10,908 nt of DNA from Archaeoglobaceae archaeon (GCA_015523685.1 WAJW01000038.1:1-10908), one strand, 5' to 3'. Positions 1 through 6,428 are shown, numbered from the stretch's first letter. Made by a program: numbers and translations. The notes: generated by a model from the letters alone, not told the origin.

Positions 1-948
1 GTGTCTGGCTGATTCCACAAAGAATGGTATTATCGGATCTTCTCTATGGGTTATTGCCCTAACCGAAACTGTTGGGTGTCTTCCACTTGGAATGTATTGA
101 TAGAAATTAAGATAGGGCCCTTCTTCTGTTCTTTTATTGTTGTTAACTTCTCCTTCAATAACAACTTCTGAAGTAGCTGGAACAATGAGTTCTTCGTTTA
201 TCTCTCCCTTGTTAAGAGAAATAGGCTCTTTTGCAATTGAAGATGCGTACTCCAGCTCACTTATACCAGGAATTGGAGGAATGGTTGTATAAAGAGATGG
301 CAGGAGAGATGGAGGCCCACCTATGCTTATGTTTATTGGAAGGGTATTGTGTTTTGAAAGTAGATTGGCCAATTCACTTCCCGGAGGAGCGTTTATCACC
401 AAATCTCTATCTCCTTTTACCATGCAATTATATTTACCAATATGTACCTTTCCGCTCTCAGGATCTTTAGTTATAACACATCCAGCGTTGATATAATTGC
501 CACCATCCCATTTCGTAGGCTTAGGTATGGGGAATTCTGACAACTTAGCTTCTCTTTTCTGCTTGACTTTTTCTTTACAAGGGCCTTCGCTTATTTGTAT
601 TGGTTTTATAGTAGGATTGAAATATCTGTTATTCAGCTCATCAATAAATTCTTCATAAAAAATTGGTGTATCCATTCCTAAAGCTATTGCGGTCCTTGTC
701 CAAGGTCTATTTTTAGGATTGCTATAATCAAGATAGAGAAGTCCAGGACCGGAGTACAACCCACTTGCAAGCCTGTATCCATCCTTGAATCCTCGAATGT
801 TTTCAAACATCAAAGCTGGACCTCTATTTTCCAAAGATTTAATGACGTGAGCAGAAGCTTCAAGATCTGGGCTGACTTCACTATCCACAGATTTTAGCTG
901 ATCTTCCTCTTCCAGTTTCGAAATGAACTCCCTCAGGTCTTTAACCAT
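1..948 (-). CDS. UbiD-family (de)carboxylase paralogue, catalytically degenerate, 3' end outside window
   Basis: The visible 316 residues are the N-terminal two thirds of a UbiD-family protein, which normally has about 480-500 residues; the gene runs off the left edge. Family landmarks are the DLREF start, a DGGNYI stretch near residue 148, VPATSEVVIEG near 256-266 and EEGP near 275-278. UbiD enzymes use prenylated FMN to decarboxylate or carboxylate aromatic or unsaturated acids. Here two of the three catalytic residues appear lost. The segment equivalent to N-W-S-x-x-R reads H-I-G-K-Y-N (169-174), so Arg is Asn. The E-G-P-x-G-E motif reads E-G-P-Y-L-N (276-281), so the second Glu is Asn. 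A structural or regulatory subunit is therefore more likely than an independent enzyme. The ATG at 948 follows GAGGTGAT after 3 bases. It lies 11 bases after the upstream small gene, in the same operon as the intact UbiD. Confidence 0.85.
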   Translation of the reverse strand, partial: MVKDLREFISKLEEEDQLKSVDSEVSPDLEASAHVIKSLENRGPALMFENIRGFKDGYRLASGLYSGPGLLYLDYSNPKNRPWTRTAIALGMDTPIFYEEFIDELNNRYFNPTIKPIQISEGPCKEKVKQKREAKLSEFPIPKPTKWDGGNYINAGCVITKDPESGKVHIGKYNCMVKGDRDLVINAPPGSELANLLSKHNTLPINISIGGPPSLLPSLYTTIPPIPGISELEYASSIAKEPISLNKGEINEELIVPATSEVVIEGEVNNNKRTEEGPYLNFYQYIPSGRHPTVSVRAITHREDPIIPFFVESARH

Positions 949-951
949 AGC

Positions 952-959
952 ATCACCTC
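952..959 (-). promoter_or_regulatory. Ribosome binding site of the degenerate ubiD gene
   Basis: On the minus strand GAGGTGAT lies 3 bases before the ATG at 948 and fits the archaeal 16S anti-Shine-Dalgarno. It fixes this start over an out-of-frame ATG five bases upstream, and it gives the spacing reference for the odd start of the Fe-S gene near 6419. Confidence 0.75.
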
Positions 960-1226
960 TCAAAAGTATTTTTCACTCTCTCCAGCAGAATCTGGAGGTT
1001 CCTCTATAACTTTTAATATCTTAGCATACCATACACCCGGTACTTTACTACCGTCAGCACTTCGTATGCATCTGATTTCCTCAGATTCGGGACTCTTCTC
1101 TTGGCTGATTATCATTTCTGCCTTTTTCCAAACCATATCATCATCTCTAACGGGTATAATGACCGAATCCCCTCTTTTTATTTTTTCCATATTGGCGGTA
1201 ATATCCTCGTGATATACTTCCAGCAT
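960..1226 (-). CDS. Small UbiD-associated protein, copy B (88 aa, about 10 kDa)
   Basis: I cannot assign this to a named family. It is a small, charged, soluble protein with no signal peptide or membrane segment. It is homologous to the 118-aa protein at 2696-3052: an I-x-x-G-x-x-V-I-x-x-V-R-D motif (residues 16-28), I-R (54-55) and W-Y-x-K (66-69) all align without a gap. It sits between the intact and degenerate UbiD genes, so it is probably a subunit. Phenylphosphate carboxylase, with two UbiD-like subunits and a roughly 10-kDa gamma subunit, is a known precedent; whether this protein is related to gamma is inference. I chose the ATG at 1226 because GGGGTGG (1233-1239) lies 6 bases upstream, inside the last codons of the preceding ubiD. 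A GTG at 1241 would add five residues and overlap that gene, but has no good ribosome binding site. Confidence 0.75.
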   Translation of the reverse strand: MLEVYHEDITANMEKIKRGDSVIIPVRDDDMVWKKAEMIISQEKSPESEEIRCIRSADGSKVPGVWYAKILKVIEEPPDSAGESEKYF

Positions 1227-1228
1227 GT

Positions 1229-2674
1229 TTAACCACCCCACTCTTTATCAATGCGTTTTCTTATCTCATCTGGCACAAGCAACTCATACGTACATCTTTT
1301 TGGGCCCATTTTATTTTCATCCCATTCTTTGGTAGTTCCGTCTATCCATACTTTTGCGGTGGGTTTTCCCTCTCTTTTCTCCTGAGGAGTCTGAAACACA
1401 CTATACCATGATCTCACACCCTCTGCCCTTCCAACATCATGCCAGTCTTCGGCAACACTTGCTTTTCTCATGAGTTCCTCCAGAACCAGCTCTTCATCTG
1501 TTAGATCCAAATCTCCATCAACGATACCAACTAGCTGGAAAGACATAGCAGTTAACATGGTCATCCAGAGATTATGAGCAAGCCAAGTTACATCTTCTTT
1601 AGATGTGGCATTTGTAGCTGCTATTTTAGATGCACATGAAAACAGAGGATGTGGCACTCGAATAGATTCTACAGGCATACCCATTGCATATTTGTAAAAG
1701 CCAAATAGAGGTATTAACATAAAATTCGTTGATGAGGGGCAATCAGAAAGATGCATGGCGCAGTTTGTAACGGGTAGAATAGGATTCTCTCTGTGTGTTA
1801 CAGCAGTTACTCTCATAACTGGCATTAAGCTCCTTGGACCCATTATAAATCCAAAAAATTCTCCTGCAGGACCTTCGTCTGCTCTCTCTCTTGGCCTTAT
1901 CACACCTTCTATAACAATCTCACTATCTGCCGGAACTGTAAGATCAGACGTCTCGCTCGGGACAAGCTTCACAGGGTCTTTTCTTATACCACCAACTATT
2001 TCAGCCTCGCTGATGGCAGCCGGGAATGGCGTACATGATGCAAGAAAATGCAGTGGATCTGAACCAAGAGAAATGCAGATAGGCATATCTATTTCTCTCG
2101 GCTCGTATTTATAGTAATAAAGATCAGCTGTCTGCTGACCTGGATTGAACATCATACCAATGCTTTTCCTAGAGTGAATCATTGCTCTATATGTTGACCA
2201 GTTTACCCATGGACTGTCTGGATCTTTTGCTATAATTACATTGTAATTTGTGTATCTGCCTCCATCAAAATCTGTGAGTAGTGGAAATGGAAATTTGAGG
2301 ACATTAGCATCATCCCCAGCGTCTACAATTTCTTTACATGGACCTGAAGATATGCTAATAGGCTTTACAGGACCTCCAAGAAAGATCTGCTGAGCAACAT
2401 TTTCAAAAAATTCTTTATAAGGTATATTGGGATCGAAGCCTAAAAGCAATGCATGCGGTGCCCATGGCCTTTCCCATTTTCCTGAAAGAGGATCAAAAAT
2501 TAGACTATACCCTTCTGGATAACCTCTAACCTTTTTAAACCAAGGTCTTGGAAGACCCATTCTGTTTGCAAGAGAGCTCACAGCTGCAGCTTCAAGCCTC
2601 CAATCTACTTCTGACTCCACTTCCTGAATAAAACCCTCTTCTTTGGCTTTTTTTAGATATTCTCTCAAATCCAT
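1229..2674 (-). CDS. UbiD-family (de)carboxylase, catalytic residues present
   Basis: This 481-residue protein is full length for the UbiD family, whose members use prenylated FMN made by UbiX to decarboxylate or carboxylate aromatic and alpha,beta-unsaturated acids. Measured against fungal Fdc1, it has N-W-S-T-Y-R at 158-163 (metal-site Asn and catalytic Arg), a Ser-Glu at 222-223 (metal-site Glu) and E-G-P-A-G-E at 267-272 (both catalytic Glu). The position of the Fdc1 metal-site His seems to hold Gln (Q180, in NPGQQ). Other landmarks are DLREYLKKA at the N-terminus, DFDGGRYTNYN near 135-145 and VPADSEIVIEG at 247-257. The ATG at 2674 follows GGTGGTGAA directly. It lies 21 bases after the small gene upstream, with which it probably forms a functional pair. 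The substrate cannot be read from sequence. Carboxylation of an aromatic ring, as in phenylphosphate or benzene carboxylases, is plausible given the BcrB/BcrC-like genes nearby. No ubiX is in the window. Confidence 0.93.
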   Translation of the reverse strand: MDLREYLKKAKEEGFIQEVESEVDWRLEAAAVSSLANRMGLPRPWFKKVRGYPEGYSLIFDPLSGKWERPWAPHALLLGFDPNIPYKEFFENVAQQIFLGGPVKPISISSGPCKEIVDAGDDANVLKFPFPLLTDFDGGRYTNYNVIIAKDPDSPWVNWSTYRAMIHSRKSIGMMFNPGQQTADLYYYKYEPREIDMPICISLGSDPLHFLASCTPFPAAISEAEIVGGIRKDPVKLVPSETSDLTVPADSEIVIEGVIRPRERADEGPAGEFFGFIMGPRSLMPVMRVTAVTHRENPILPVTNCAMHLSDCPSSTNFMLIPLFGFYKYAMGMPVESIRVPHPLFSCASKIAATNATSKEDVTWLAHNLWMTMLTAMSFQLVGIVDGDLDLTDEELVLEELMRKASVAEDWHDVGRAEGVRSWYSVFQTPQEKREGKPTAKVWIDGTTKEWDENKMGPKRCTYELLVPDEIRKRIDKEWGG

Positions 2675-2695
2675 TTCACCACCCCCTTTTAAGAA

Positions 2696-3052
2696 CTAAG
2701 TCTTGCCTTCCGGACTACCCCAAATTTGTGGTGTATCTTTTGAAACCTGTAATTTATCCATAATTTTATCAAGTTCTCTATCATCTACTTCTTCAATTGG
2801 TTTTATATACCAGGGTTCTTGGAGAATTAATTCATCTGAAGTTCTTATCCATAGATTTTCAAAACCTTCCTCCTTTTCGGGCTTTATAATTGCTCTCATA
2901 ATTTTTCTTTCTATTGTTGAAAGATCTCTCACCTCTACAATAACTGGATTGCCCTTCTCAATCTCTTCTTTCTGAGCCTGGATATATTTTTCAGAAATCT
3001 CATAACCGTCCCTGACCCCTTTAAAATTATACAAGTTTACGTTTATTCCCAA
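2696..3052 (-). CDS. Small UbiD-associated protein, copy A (118 aa, about 14 kDa)
   Basis: This is a soluble, charged protein that I do not recognise as a named family. It is a longer relative of the 88-aa protein at 960-1226. The motif I-x-x-G-x-x-V-I-x-x-V-R-D (31-43), I-R (69-70) and W-Y-x-K (81-84) sit at the same mutual distances in both copies. It carries about 15 extra residues at the N-terminus and a longer C-terminal tail (from about residue 92). It precedes the intact ubiD gene by 21 bases, so each UbiD has its own small partner encoded just upstream. The start is TTG at 3052, supported by AAAGGAGG at 3060-3067 with a 7-base spacer; no ATG or GTG fits as well. It lies 44 bases downstream of the Mrp-type ATPase gene. 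A structural or assembly subunit of the carboxylase is the best guess. Confidence 0.78.
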   Translation of the reverse strand: MGINVNLYNFKGVRDGYEISEKYIQAQKEEIEKGNPVIVEVRDLSTIERKIMRAIIKPEKEEGFENLWIRTSDELILQEPWYIKPIEEVDDRELDKIMDKLQVSKDTPQIWGSPEGKT

Positions 3053-3059
3053 TCTTCCC

Positions 3060-3067
3060 CCTCCTTT
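3060..3067 (-). promoter_or_regulatory. Ribosome binding site supporting a TTG start
   Basis: The minus strand reads AAAGGAGG, a near-perfect Shine-Dalgarno, 7 bases before the TTG at 3052. It is the main reason to accept the non-ATG start of the 118-aa protein. Confidence 0.75.
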
Positions 3068-3096
3068 GATTAACTTTGCATAAATAAATCACACAT

Positions 3097-4017
3097 TCAA
3101 GCAGCACCTTTTTTCAATATTTCTTCCAATTTCTCCACTAAATCCATGTATCTTTTTGCCGCTTCAGATTCAGGATACTTAAATACAACAGGGATACCCT
3201 CGTCAGACGCCTTGCTAACTTCCACCTCCATGGGTATTCTTTCCAATAATGGCACTCCCAGTTCTCTTGCAATTTTCTCACCCCCACCCTTTTGTAAGAA
3301 ATCAACAACGTTCTTACAGTGAGGGCATATCGCACCACTCATATTTTCGACTATTCCTGCAACATGAGCACCAGCTTTCCGGGCCAACAAGATGCTTTTT
3401 CTTGCCACATTTTGTGAAAGCTCCGAAGGTACTGTTACCACAACAACAGTATCCAAGTCAGGTATGTACTGAAGGAGATTTACGGCATCAGAACTCGTGC
3501 CTGGGGGGAGATCTATCAATAAGATATCTAACTTACCCCAGTTCACATCAGCGAGGAACTCTTCAGTAGCATTTCTCCTCATATCATGGAACCAAGTCAA
3601 AACTTCCTCACCCTGAGGTAATAAACCAGTTGAAACAATTGCAATATCTTTTAATCCTTTTACAGGGTTTATACCGTTTTCTCCTAATGTCAACCTTTTT
3701 CCTCTTGTACCAAGGAGGGTTGGTATAGAGGCACCATCGAAGTCATGATCCAGAACTCCAACCTTATACCCTTTTAAGGCAAACCCTATTGCCAAATTAG
3801 CTGTAACAGTGCTTTTACCAACGCCACCTTTTCCACTTGCCACAGCGATTTTCCATCTTATGTTTTTAAGTCTCTCTCTGGCTAAAGCCATTCTCCTTCT
3901 ATGGTAAATTTCCCACTTTTTCTCTGATTCACATTCGAAAAAACGTTCACAATCTTCACACCTCTCATCGCATCCCAACTCGACATTAACAGCTATAATC
4001 TCCCTTTCTTCACCCAT
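3097..4017 (-). CDS. Mrp/NBP35-family Fe-S P-loop ATPase
   Basis: This 306-residue protein belongs to the Mrp/NBP35/ApbC branch of MinD/ParA-like ATPases, cytoplasmic proteins that carry and transfer [4Fe-4S] clusters. The deviant Walker A GKGGVGKST is at 62-70, the L-I-D-L-P-P-G-T switch region at 167-174, and C-P-H-C at 231-234 is the cluster-bridging motif of the family dimer. An NBP35-like N-terminus has four Cys at 16, 20, 23 and 29. The usual G-P-S after Walker A is G-A-S (95-97). There is no N-terminal DUF59/FeS-assembly domain. The ATG at 4017 follows GGTGAT after 5 bases. It is the first gene of the leftward operon ending in two UbiD-like proteins, so it may mature or energise that carboxylase rather than act as a general Fe-S carrier. 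From memory, MinD/ParA-like ATPases have been noted beside UbiD-type carboxylases in anaerobic naphthalene degraders; that should be verified. Confidence 0.92.
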   Translation of the reverse strand: MGEEREIIAVNVELGCDERCEDCERFFECESEKKWEIYHRRRMALARERLKNIRWKIAVASGKGGVGKSTVTANLAIGFALKGYKVGVLDHDFDGASIPTLLGTRGKRLTLGENGINPVKGLKDIAIVSTGLLPQGEEVLTWFHDMRRNATEEFLADVNWGKLDILLIDLPPGTSSDAVNLLQYIPDLDTVVVVTVPSELSQNVARKSILLARKAGAHVAGIVENMSGAICPHCKNVVDFLQKGGGEKIARELGVPLLERIPMEVEVSKASDEGIPVVFKYPESEAAKRYMDLVEKLEEILKKGAA

Positions 4018-4040
4018 TTTATATCACCACTGGAAGTCCA

Positions 4041-4080
4041 TCAGTATTTAGCGGGATAATTATCAATCGTTTAGTATTTA
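4041..4080. promoter_or_regulatory. Candidate operator: palindrome between two direct repeats
   Basis: GATAATTATC at 4055-4064 is a perfect 10-base palindrome. It is flanked by TCAGTATTTA (4041-4050) and TTAGTATTTA (4071-4080), which differ at one base and are 30 bases apart, about three helical turns. The palindrome falls between the predicted TATA box and the start codon of the ATPase gene, where an archaeal repressor often binds. The sequence shows the symmetry; regulator binding is inference. Confidence 0.35.
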
Positions 4081-4090
4081 AAATTTTCGT
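4075..4090 (-). promoter_or_regulatory. Predicted archaeal promoter of the ATPase-carboxylase operon
   Basis: Read on the minus strand this is CGAAAATTTTAAATA, a purine-rich BRE-like stretch followed by a TATA-like box. It lies about 60-70 bases before the ATG at 4017. Initiation about 25 bases downstream would leave a leader of roughly 30 bases that includes the GGTGAT ribosome binding site. AT richness makes other placements possible. Confidence 0.4.
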
Positions 4091-4384
4091 TCCTTTTTAG
4101 TTTATAAGGAAATATAAAATTTCTAAGAAAATATATATACTTAAATAACCAAGAAAGTTGATTAAAGACAGGCTTTCGAATAATTTTCACCCATAAGAAA
4201 CATATGAATTAAACTTTATTGGACTGGTTGACCTGCCTTTAGGAGATGTACAATACAGTCTTTGTGCAAAATCAATGGTATGGGATGTCATAAAAAATCA
4301 TGCATTTCAAATCCATTACAAGTTATATAATTTATTAAATTCTATATAGAATATAGGGTAAATATCCAATATGTAAGAAAGAAT

Positions 4385-4399
4385 AGAAAAATTTATTAA
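4385..4399 (+). promoter_or_regulatory. Predicted archaeal promoter of the flavin/Fe-S operon, leaderless
   Basis: The sequence AGAAAAATTTATTAA combines an A-rich BRE-like stretch with a TATA-like TTTATTA centred near 4395, about 29 bases before the ATG at 4424. Archaeal initiation about 25-27 bases downstream of the box would fall almost on the start codon. No Shine-Dalgarno is present upstream, so a leaderless mRNA is likely. A similar box at 4329-4338 is an alternative. Confidence 0.5.
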
Positions 4400-4423
4400 C
4401 TAACACCAGCCCATATATTACCA

Positions 4424-4966
4424 ATGGTCGGATCATTAATGAAAAAATGGGAAGATTATCTAAACCGCGATGGAGAACTAAAACGTAGGTTGGCTGGTTT
4501 TAAAACCTTTTCTGGTCTTCCAGGAGGACATGCAAAGAGGGCTCAAAAATTAAGAGATAAATATAAAACTTGGCCTAAAGCCATGGGTGAAGCATGTTAT
4601 CCCCACCCTGGTAAAAGTATTATAGATGGAAAGGACTTGATCGAACTTAAGGTATTGTTGTCTAATTCTAGGTTTCTCCATTATACTTTAAGTCTGAGAG
4701 GAAAAAAATTTAACATAAGAGATGGGGCGGGAAATAATCCTTGCATAAAGATTGAGATTCCAGTAGACCTATTTCGAGACCTTGCTTTAACAAATGATCG
4801 TCTTTTTTGGGTTTTAGCAGATGATAGATGCAAGGTTTATTGCACAAACAATCTACCGCATTCAGATTGGATTACCATTTTTGAAACACTTGTATGTCTG
4901 CAAGAGATCGTAGATGTAGATAAGGAGGCAAAAGAGATAGTCGAGAATCTGGAAAGGAGGGATTGA
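4424..4966 (+). CDS. Uncharacterised 180-aa protein, possibly SCP2-like
   Basis: I do not firmly recognise this protein. It is soluble, with no signal peptide or membrane segment. Residues about 72-160 are consistent with an SCP2-like (sterol carrier) alpha/beta fold: a strand region F-N-I-R-D-G (96-101), then I-E-I-P-V-D-L-F (110-117), then a hydrophobic strand pair and helix. The basic N-terminal 50 residues look like a separate helical segment. Cys at 58, 107, 136, 140 and 158 form no clear metal motif. It is the first gene of the rightward operon, 1 base before the FAD oxidase gene, so a small-molecule-binding or accessory role for that complex is possible. The start may be ATG at 4424 or an in-frame ATG at 4439; neither has a Shine-Dalgarno, in keeping with a leaderless transcript. 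The SCP2 suggestion is weak. Confidence 0.75.
   Translation: MVGSLMKKWEDYLNRDGELKRRLAGFKTFSGLPGGHAKRAQKLRDKYKTWPKAMGEACYPHPGKSIIDGKDLIELKVLLSNSRFLHYTLSLRGKKFNIRDGAGNNPCIKIEIPVDLFRDLALTNDRLFWVLADDRCKVYCTNNLPHSDWITIFETLVCLQEIVDVDKEAKEIVENLERRD
4953..4960 (+). promoter_or_regulatory. Ribosome binding site supporting a GTG start
   Basis: AAAGGAGG ends 7 bases before the GTG at 4968, inside the end of the preceding gene. Nearby ATG triplets at 4966 and 4972 are in other frames, so the site decides in favour of GTG. Confidence 0.7.
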
Positions 4967-4967
4967 T

Positions 4968-6398
4968 GTGGATGACCAAGATTTAATAAAACATAGAATT
5001 GAGAATATAGTAGGAAAGGATGATATAACAGATGATGGAGGTATTCTTGATATGTATTCGATAGATAACAGCTTTATTCCTCCTACAAAGCCACTATATG
5101 TTGTATATCCCAAAACCGTAGAAGAAATCCAAGAGATTATAAAAGTGGCGAATCACCATAAAATTCCGGTTACCCCAAGAAGTTCAGGATTAAATAATCA
5201 GGGAGCTACAATTCCTTCAACATCCGGCATTATACTGGACCTTTCAAAAATGAATAAAATTTTCTTTATCGATGAATTCCACAGGCTTGCAAAAATTGAG
5301 CCAGGAGTAACATTCTCACAACTCCAGAAAAAGGCCAGAGAGTACGGATATAGGGTGTGCACACCTTTAGAATTGCCGTCAGAATCTTCTGTTCTTGCAA
5401 CGTATTTGGAACTTGTCCCTCTATATTCATGGCCAAAGTACGGAACAGAATTTTTACTAAACATGGACCTTGTTCTCCCCACAGGAGAACTTTTAAGTAC
5501 TGGTGGGGCTGCGAATCCGATTGTAAAGAAAGGATATATCCCATATAATGCCCCTACAATAACGTCAAAAATTTGGTTTGGTGCTCAAGGTACATTAGGC
5601 GTTGTTGCTAGTGGTCTTGTCAAACTCTGGGGTAATCCTGATGAACATCGTAAAGTATTCTTTGTCCCTTTTAACGATCTTAAGGATTCATTTCAACTGA
5701 TTCGAAAAATTAAATGGAATATTCGTGTTGCTGAAGAAATGATAATAGTGAATGATATGGATCTGGCATTAATTTTTTTAGAAGATTATGAAGATCTGGA
5801 AGAATATCAAAAATCATTACCCAACTGGACCTTTATAATAGTACTTTCAGATACTGAAGAGGCAATTGAAGCCCAGATACCTGATTTATACGAGATTTGT
5901 AAAGATTTTGGTGCAAATGTATACGAGGAGTTACCCGATGTAGATAAATCAAGTGAGAAGATACTAAAAGAGATTGAATATCCACAGGGATGGGTAAAAT
6001 GGTCACAATATAAAGGTGCAAGAAACACATTACCCTTCTTTGCATATCAGGAAAGACTGCCCTATTATAACGAGATCGTATTTGCATTGGCAGAAAAATA
6101 TGGGTATCCAAAAAATGAAATTGGATGCCAGTTGCTTCCTGTTGAGATAGGCAGGGTTTACTATCAATTCAGTTTCCATAGAGATCCAAAAAATGAAGAA
6201 GAGAGTAGAAAAGTAAGAGAACTATACTACGATGCAGCAAAAAGGCTTATTGACGAAGGTGCATATTTCAGCAGACCATTTGGACCTATTGCAAACATCG
6301 TATATCAAAGGGCTGGGGACTATCATGCTATAATAAAGAGGTTCAAAGAGGCTATAGATCCTAACAATATAATGAATCCTGGGAAATTAGCATTATGA
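4968..6398 (+). CDS. FAD-linked oxidase, GlcD / 4-cresol dehydrogenase-like flavoprotein (476 aa)
   Basis: This is a member of the vanillyl-alcohol oxidase/PCMH FAD family, which oxidises alcohols, hydroxy acids or alkylphenols. The FAD_binding_4 domain covers about residues 40-220. It includes PLYVVYPKTVEEI (42-54), the pyrophosphate loop PRSSGLNNQGA (70-80), G-I-I-L-D-L-S-K-M-N (87-96) and the flavin motif FGAQGTLGVV (204-213). The C-terminal cap ends with D-P-N-N-I-M-N-P-G-K (464-473), the family's usual last motif. The region around residues 386-404 (C-x4-P-x-E-x-G-R-x-Y-Y) and the closing segment look closer to 4-cresol dehydrogenase flavoproteins than to glycolate oxidase, but the substrate is open. 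There is no signal peptide. The next genes encode a CCG-type Fe-S protein and a second FAD oxidase, so electrons probably pass to that Fe-S protein and then to a quinone or Hdr-like acceptor. The GTG start follows AAAGGAGG and lies 1 base after the previous stop. Confidence 0.88.
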   Translation: MDDQDLIKHRIENIVGKDDITDDGGILDMYSIDNSFIPPTKPLYVVYPKTVEEIQEIIKVANHHKIPVTPRSSGLNNQGATIPSTSGIILDLSKMNKIFFIDEFHRLAKIEPGVTFSQLQKKAREYGYRVCTPLELPSESSVLATYLELVPLYSWPKYGTEFLLNMDLVLPTGELLSTGGAANPIVKKGYIPYNAPTITSKIWFGAQGTLGVVASGLVKLWGNPDEHRKVFFVPFNDLKDSFQLIRKIKWNIRVAEEMIIVNDMDLALIFLEDYEDLEEYQKSLPNWTFIIVLSDTEEAIEAQIPDLYEICKDFGANVYEELPDVDKSSEKILKEIEYPQGWVKWSQYKGARNTLPFFAYQERLPYYNEIVFALAEKYGYPKNEIGCQLLPVEIGRVYYQFSFHRDPKNEEESRKVRELYYDAAKRLIDEGAYFSRPFGPIANIVYQRAGDYHAIIKRFKEAIDPNNIMNPGKLAL

Positions 6399-6428
6399 GG
6401 TAAAATGGAGGTGATACCACGCCTGTAA
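6397..6428 (+). promoter_or_regulatory. Unusual translation start region of the Fe-S gene, with 7-codon out-of-frame ORF
   Basis: GAGGT (6397-6401) precedes ATG at 6405, which opens only seven codons and stops at 6426-6428 in the wrong frame. Inside it, GGAGGTGAT (6407-6415) stands exactly 3 bases before ACG at 6419, the spacing seen for the ATG at 948. The Fe-S protein frame is open through ACG, and its stop at 6401-6403 lies just before the site. Either ACG starts translation, or the short ORF shifts frame, or one base of the sequence is wrong. Confidence 0.55.

Larger units (their letters stand above)
4018..4423. other. Divergent AT-rich intergenic region
   Basis: These 406 bases separate the leftward ATPase-carboxylase operon from the rightward flavin/Fe-S operon. 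No convincing gene lies here. The only open stretch is a 50-codon frame at 4197-4346 with no usual start codon. The left part holds a TATA-like box and a palindrome for the leftward operon. The right end holds a TATA-like box for the rightward one. A 10-base AATTTATTAA occurs at 4329-4338 and again at 4390-4399. No tRNA or strong hairpin was seen. Confidence 0.7.

Noticed and set aside
231..470. 79-codon plus-strand open frame
   Set aside because: It lies wholly inside the minus-strand UbiD-like gene, whose translation matches the family throughout; the plus frame has no recognisable domain or ribosome binding site.
1755..2114. 119-codon plus-strand open frame opposite the intact ubiD
   Set aside because: Antisense to a well-conserved UbiD coding region, including the E-G-P-A-G-E motif; Ser/Ile-rich translation without family features, typical of a shadow frame.
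3078..3092. TATA-like TTTATTTA on the minus strand before the 118-aa gene, as an internal promoter
   Set aside because: Initiation at the usual distance would fall at or inside the AAAGGAGG site and leave almost no leader, and the 44-base gap fits simple operon read-through.
3249..3569. 106-codon plus-strand open frame opposite the ATPase gene
   Set aside because: Antisense to the Mrp-type coding region with its CPHC motif; His/Ser/Gln-rich low-information translation, no start signals.
4197..4349. 50-codon open frame in the intergenic region that reads somewhat like protein
   Set aside because: It lacks a usual start codon and ribosome binding site, resembles nothing I know, and an open run of this length is expected by chance in about 400 bases with three frames per strand. 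A gene remnant cannot be excluded.
4018..4423. CRISPR, tRNA or insertion-sequence ends in the intergenic region
   Set aside because: Only short AT-rich repeats are present; no cloverleaf, no repeat-spacer pattern and no terminal inverted repeats or transposase fragments were found.
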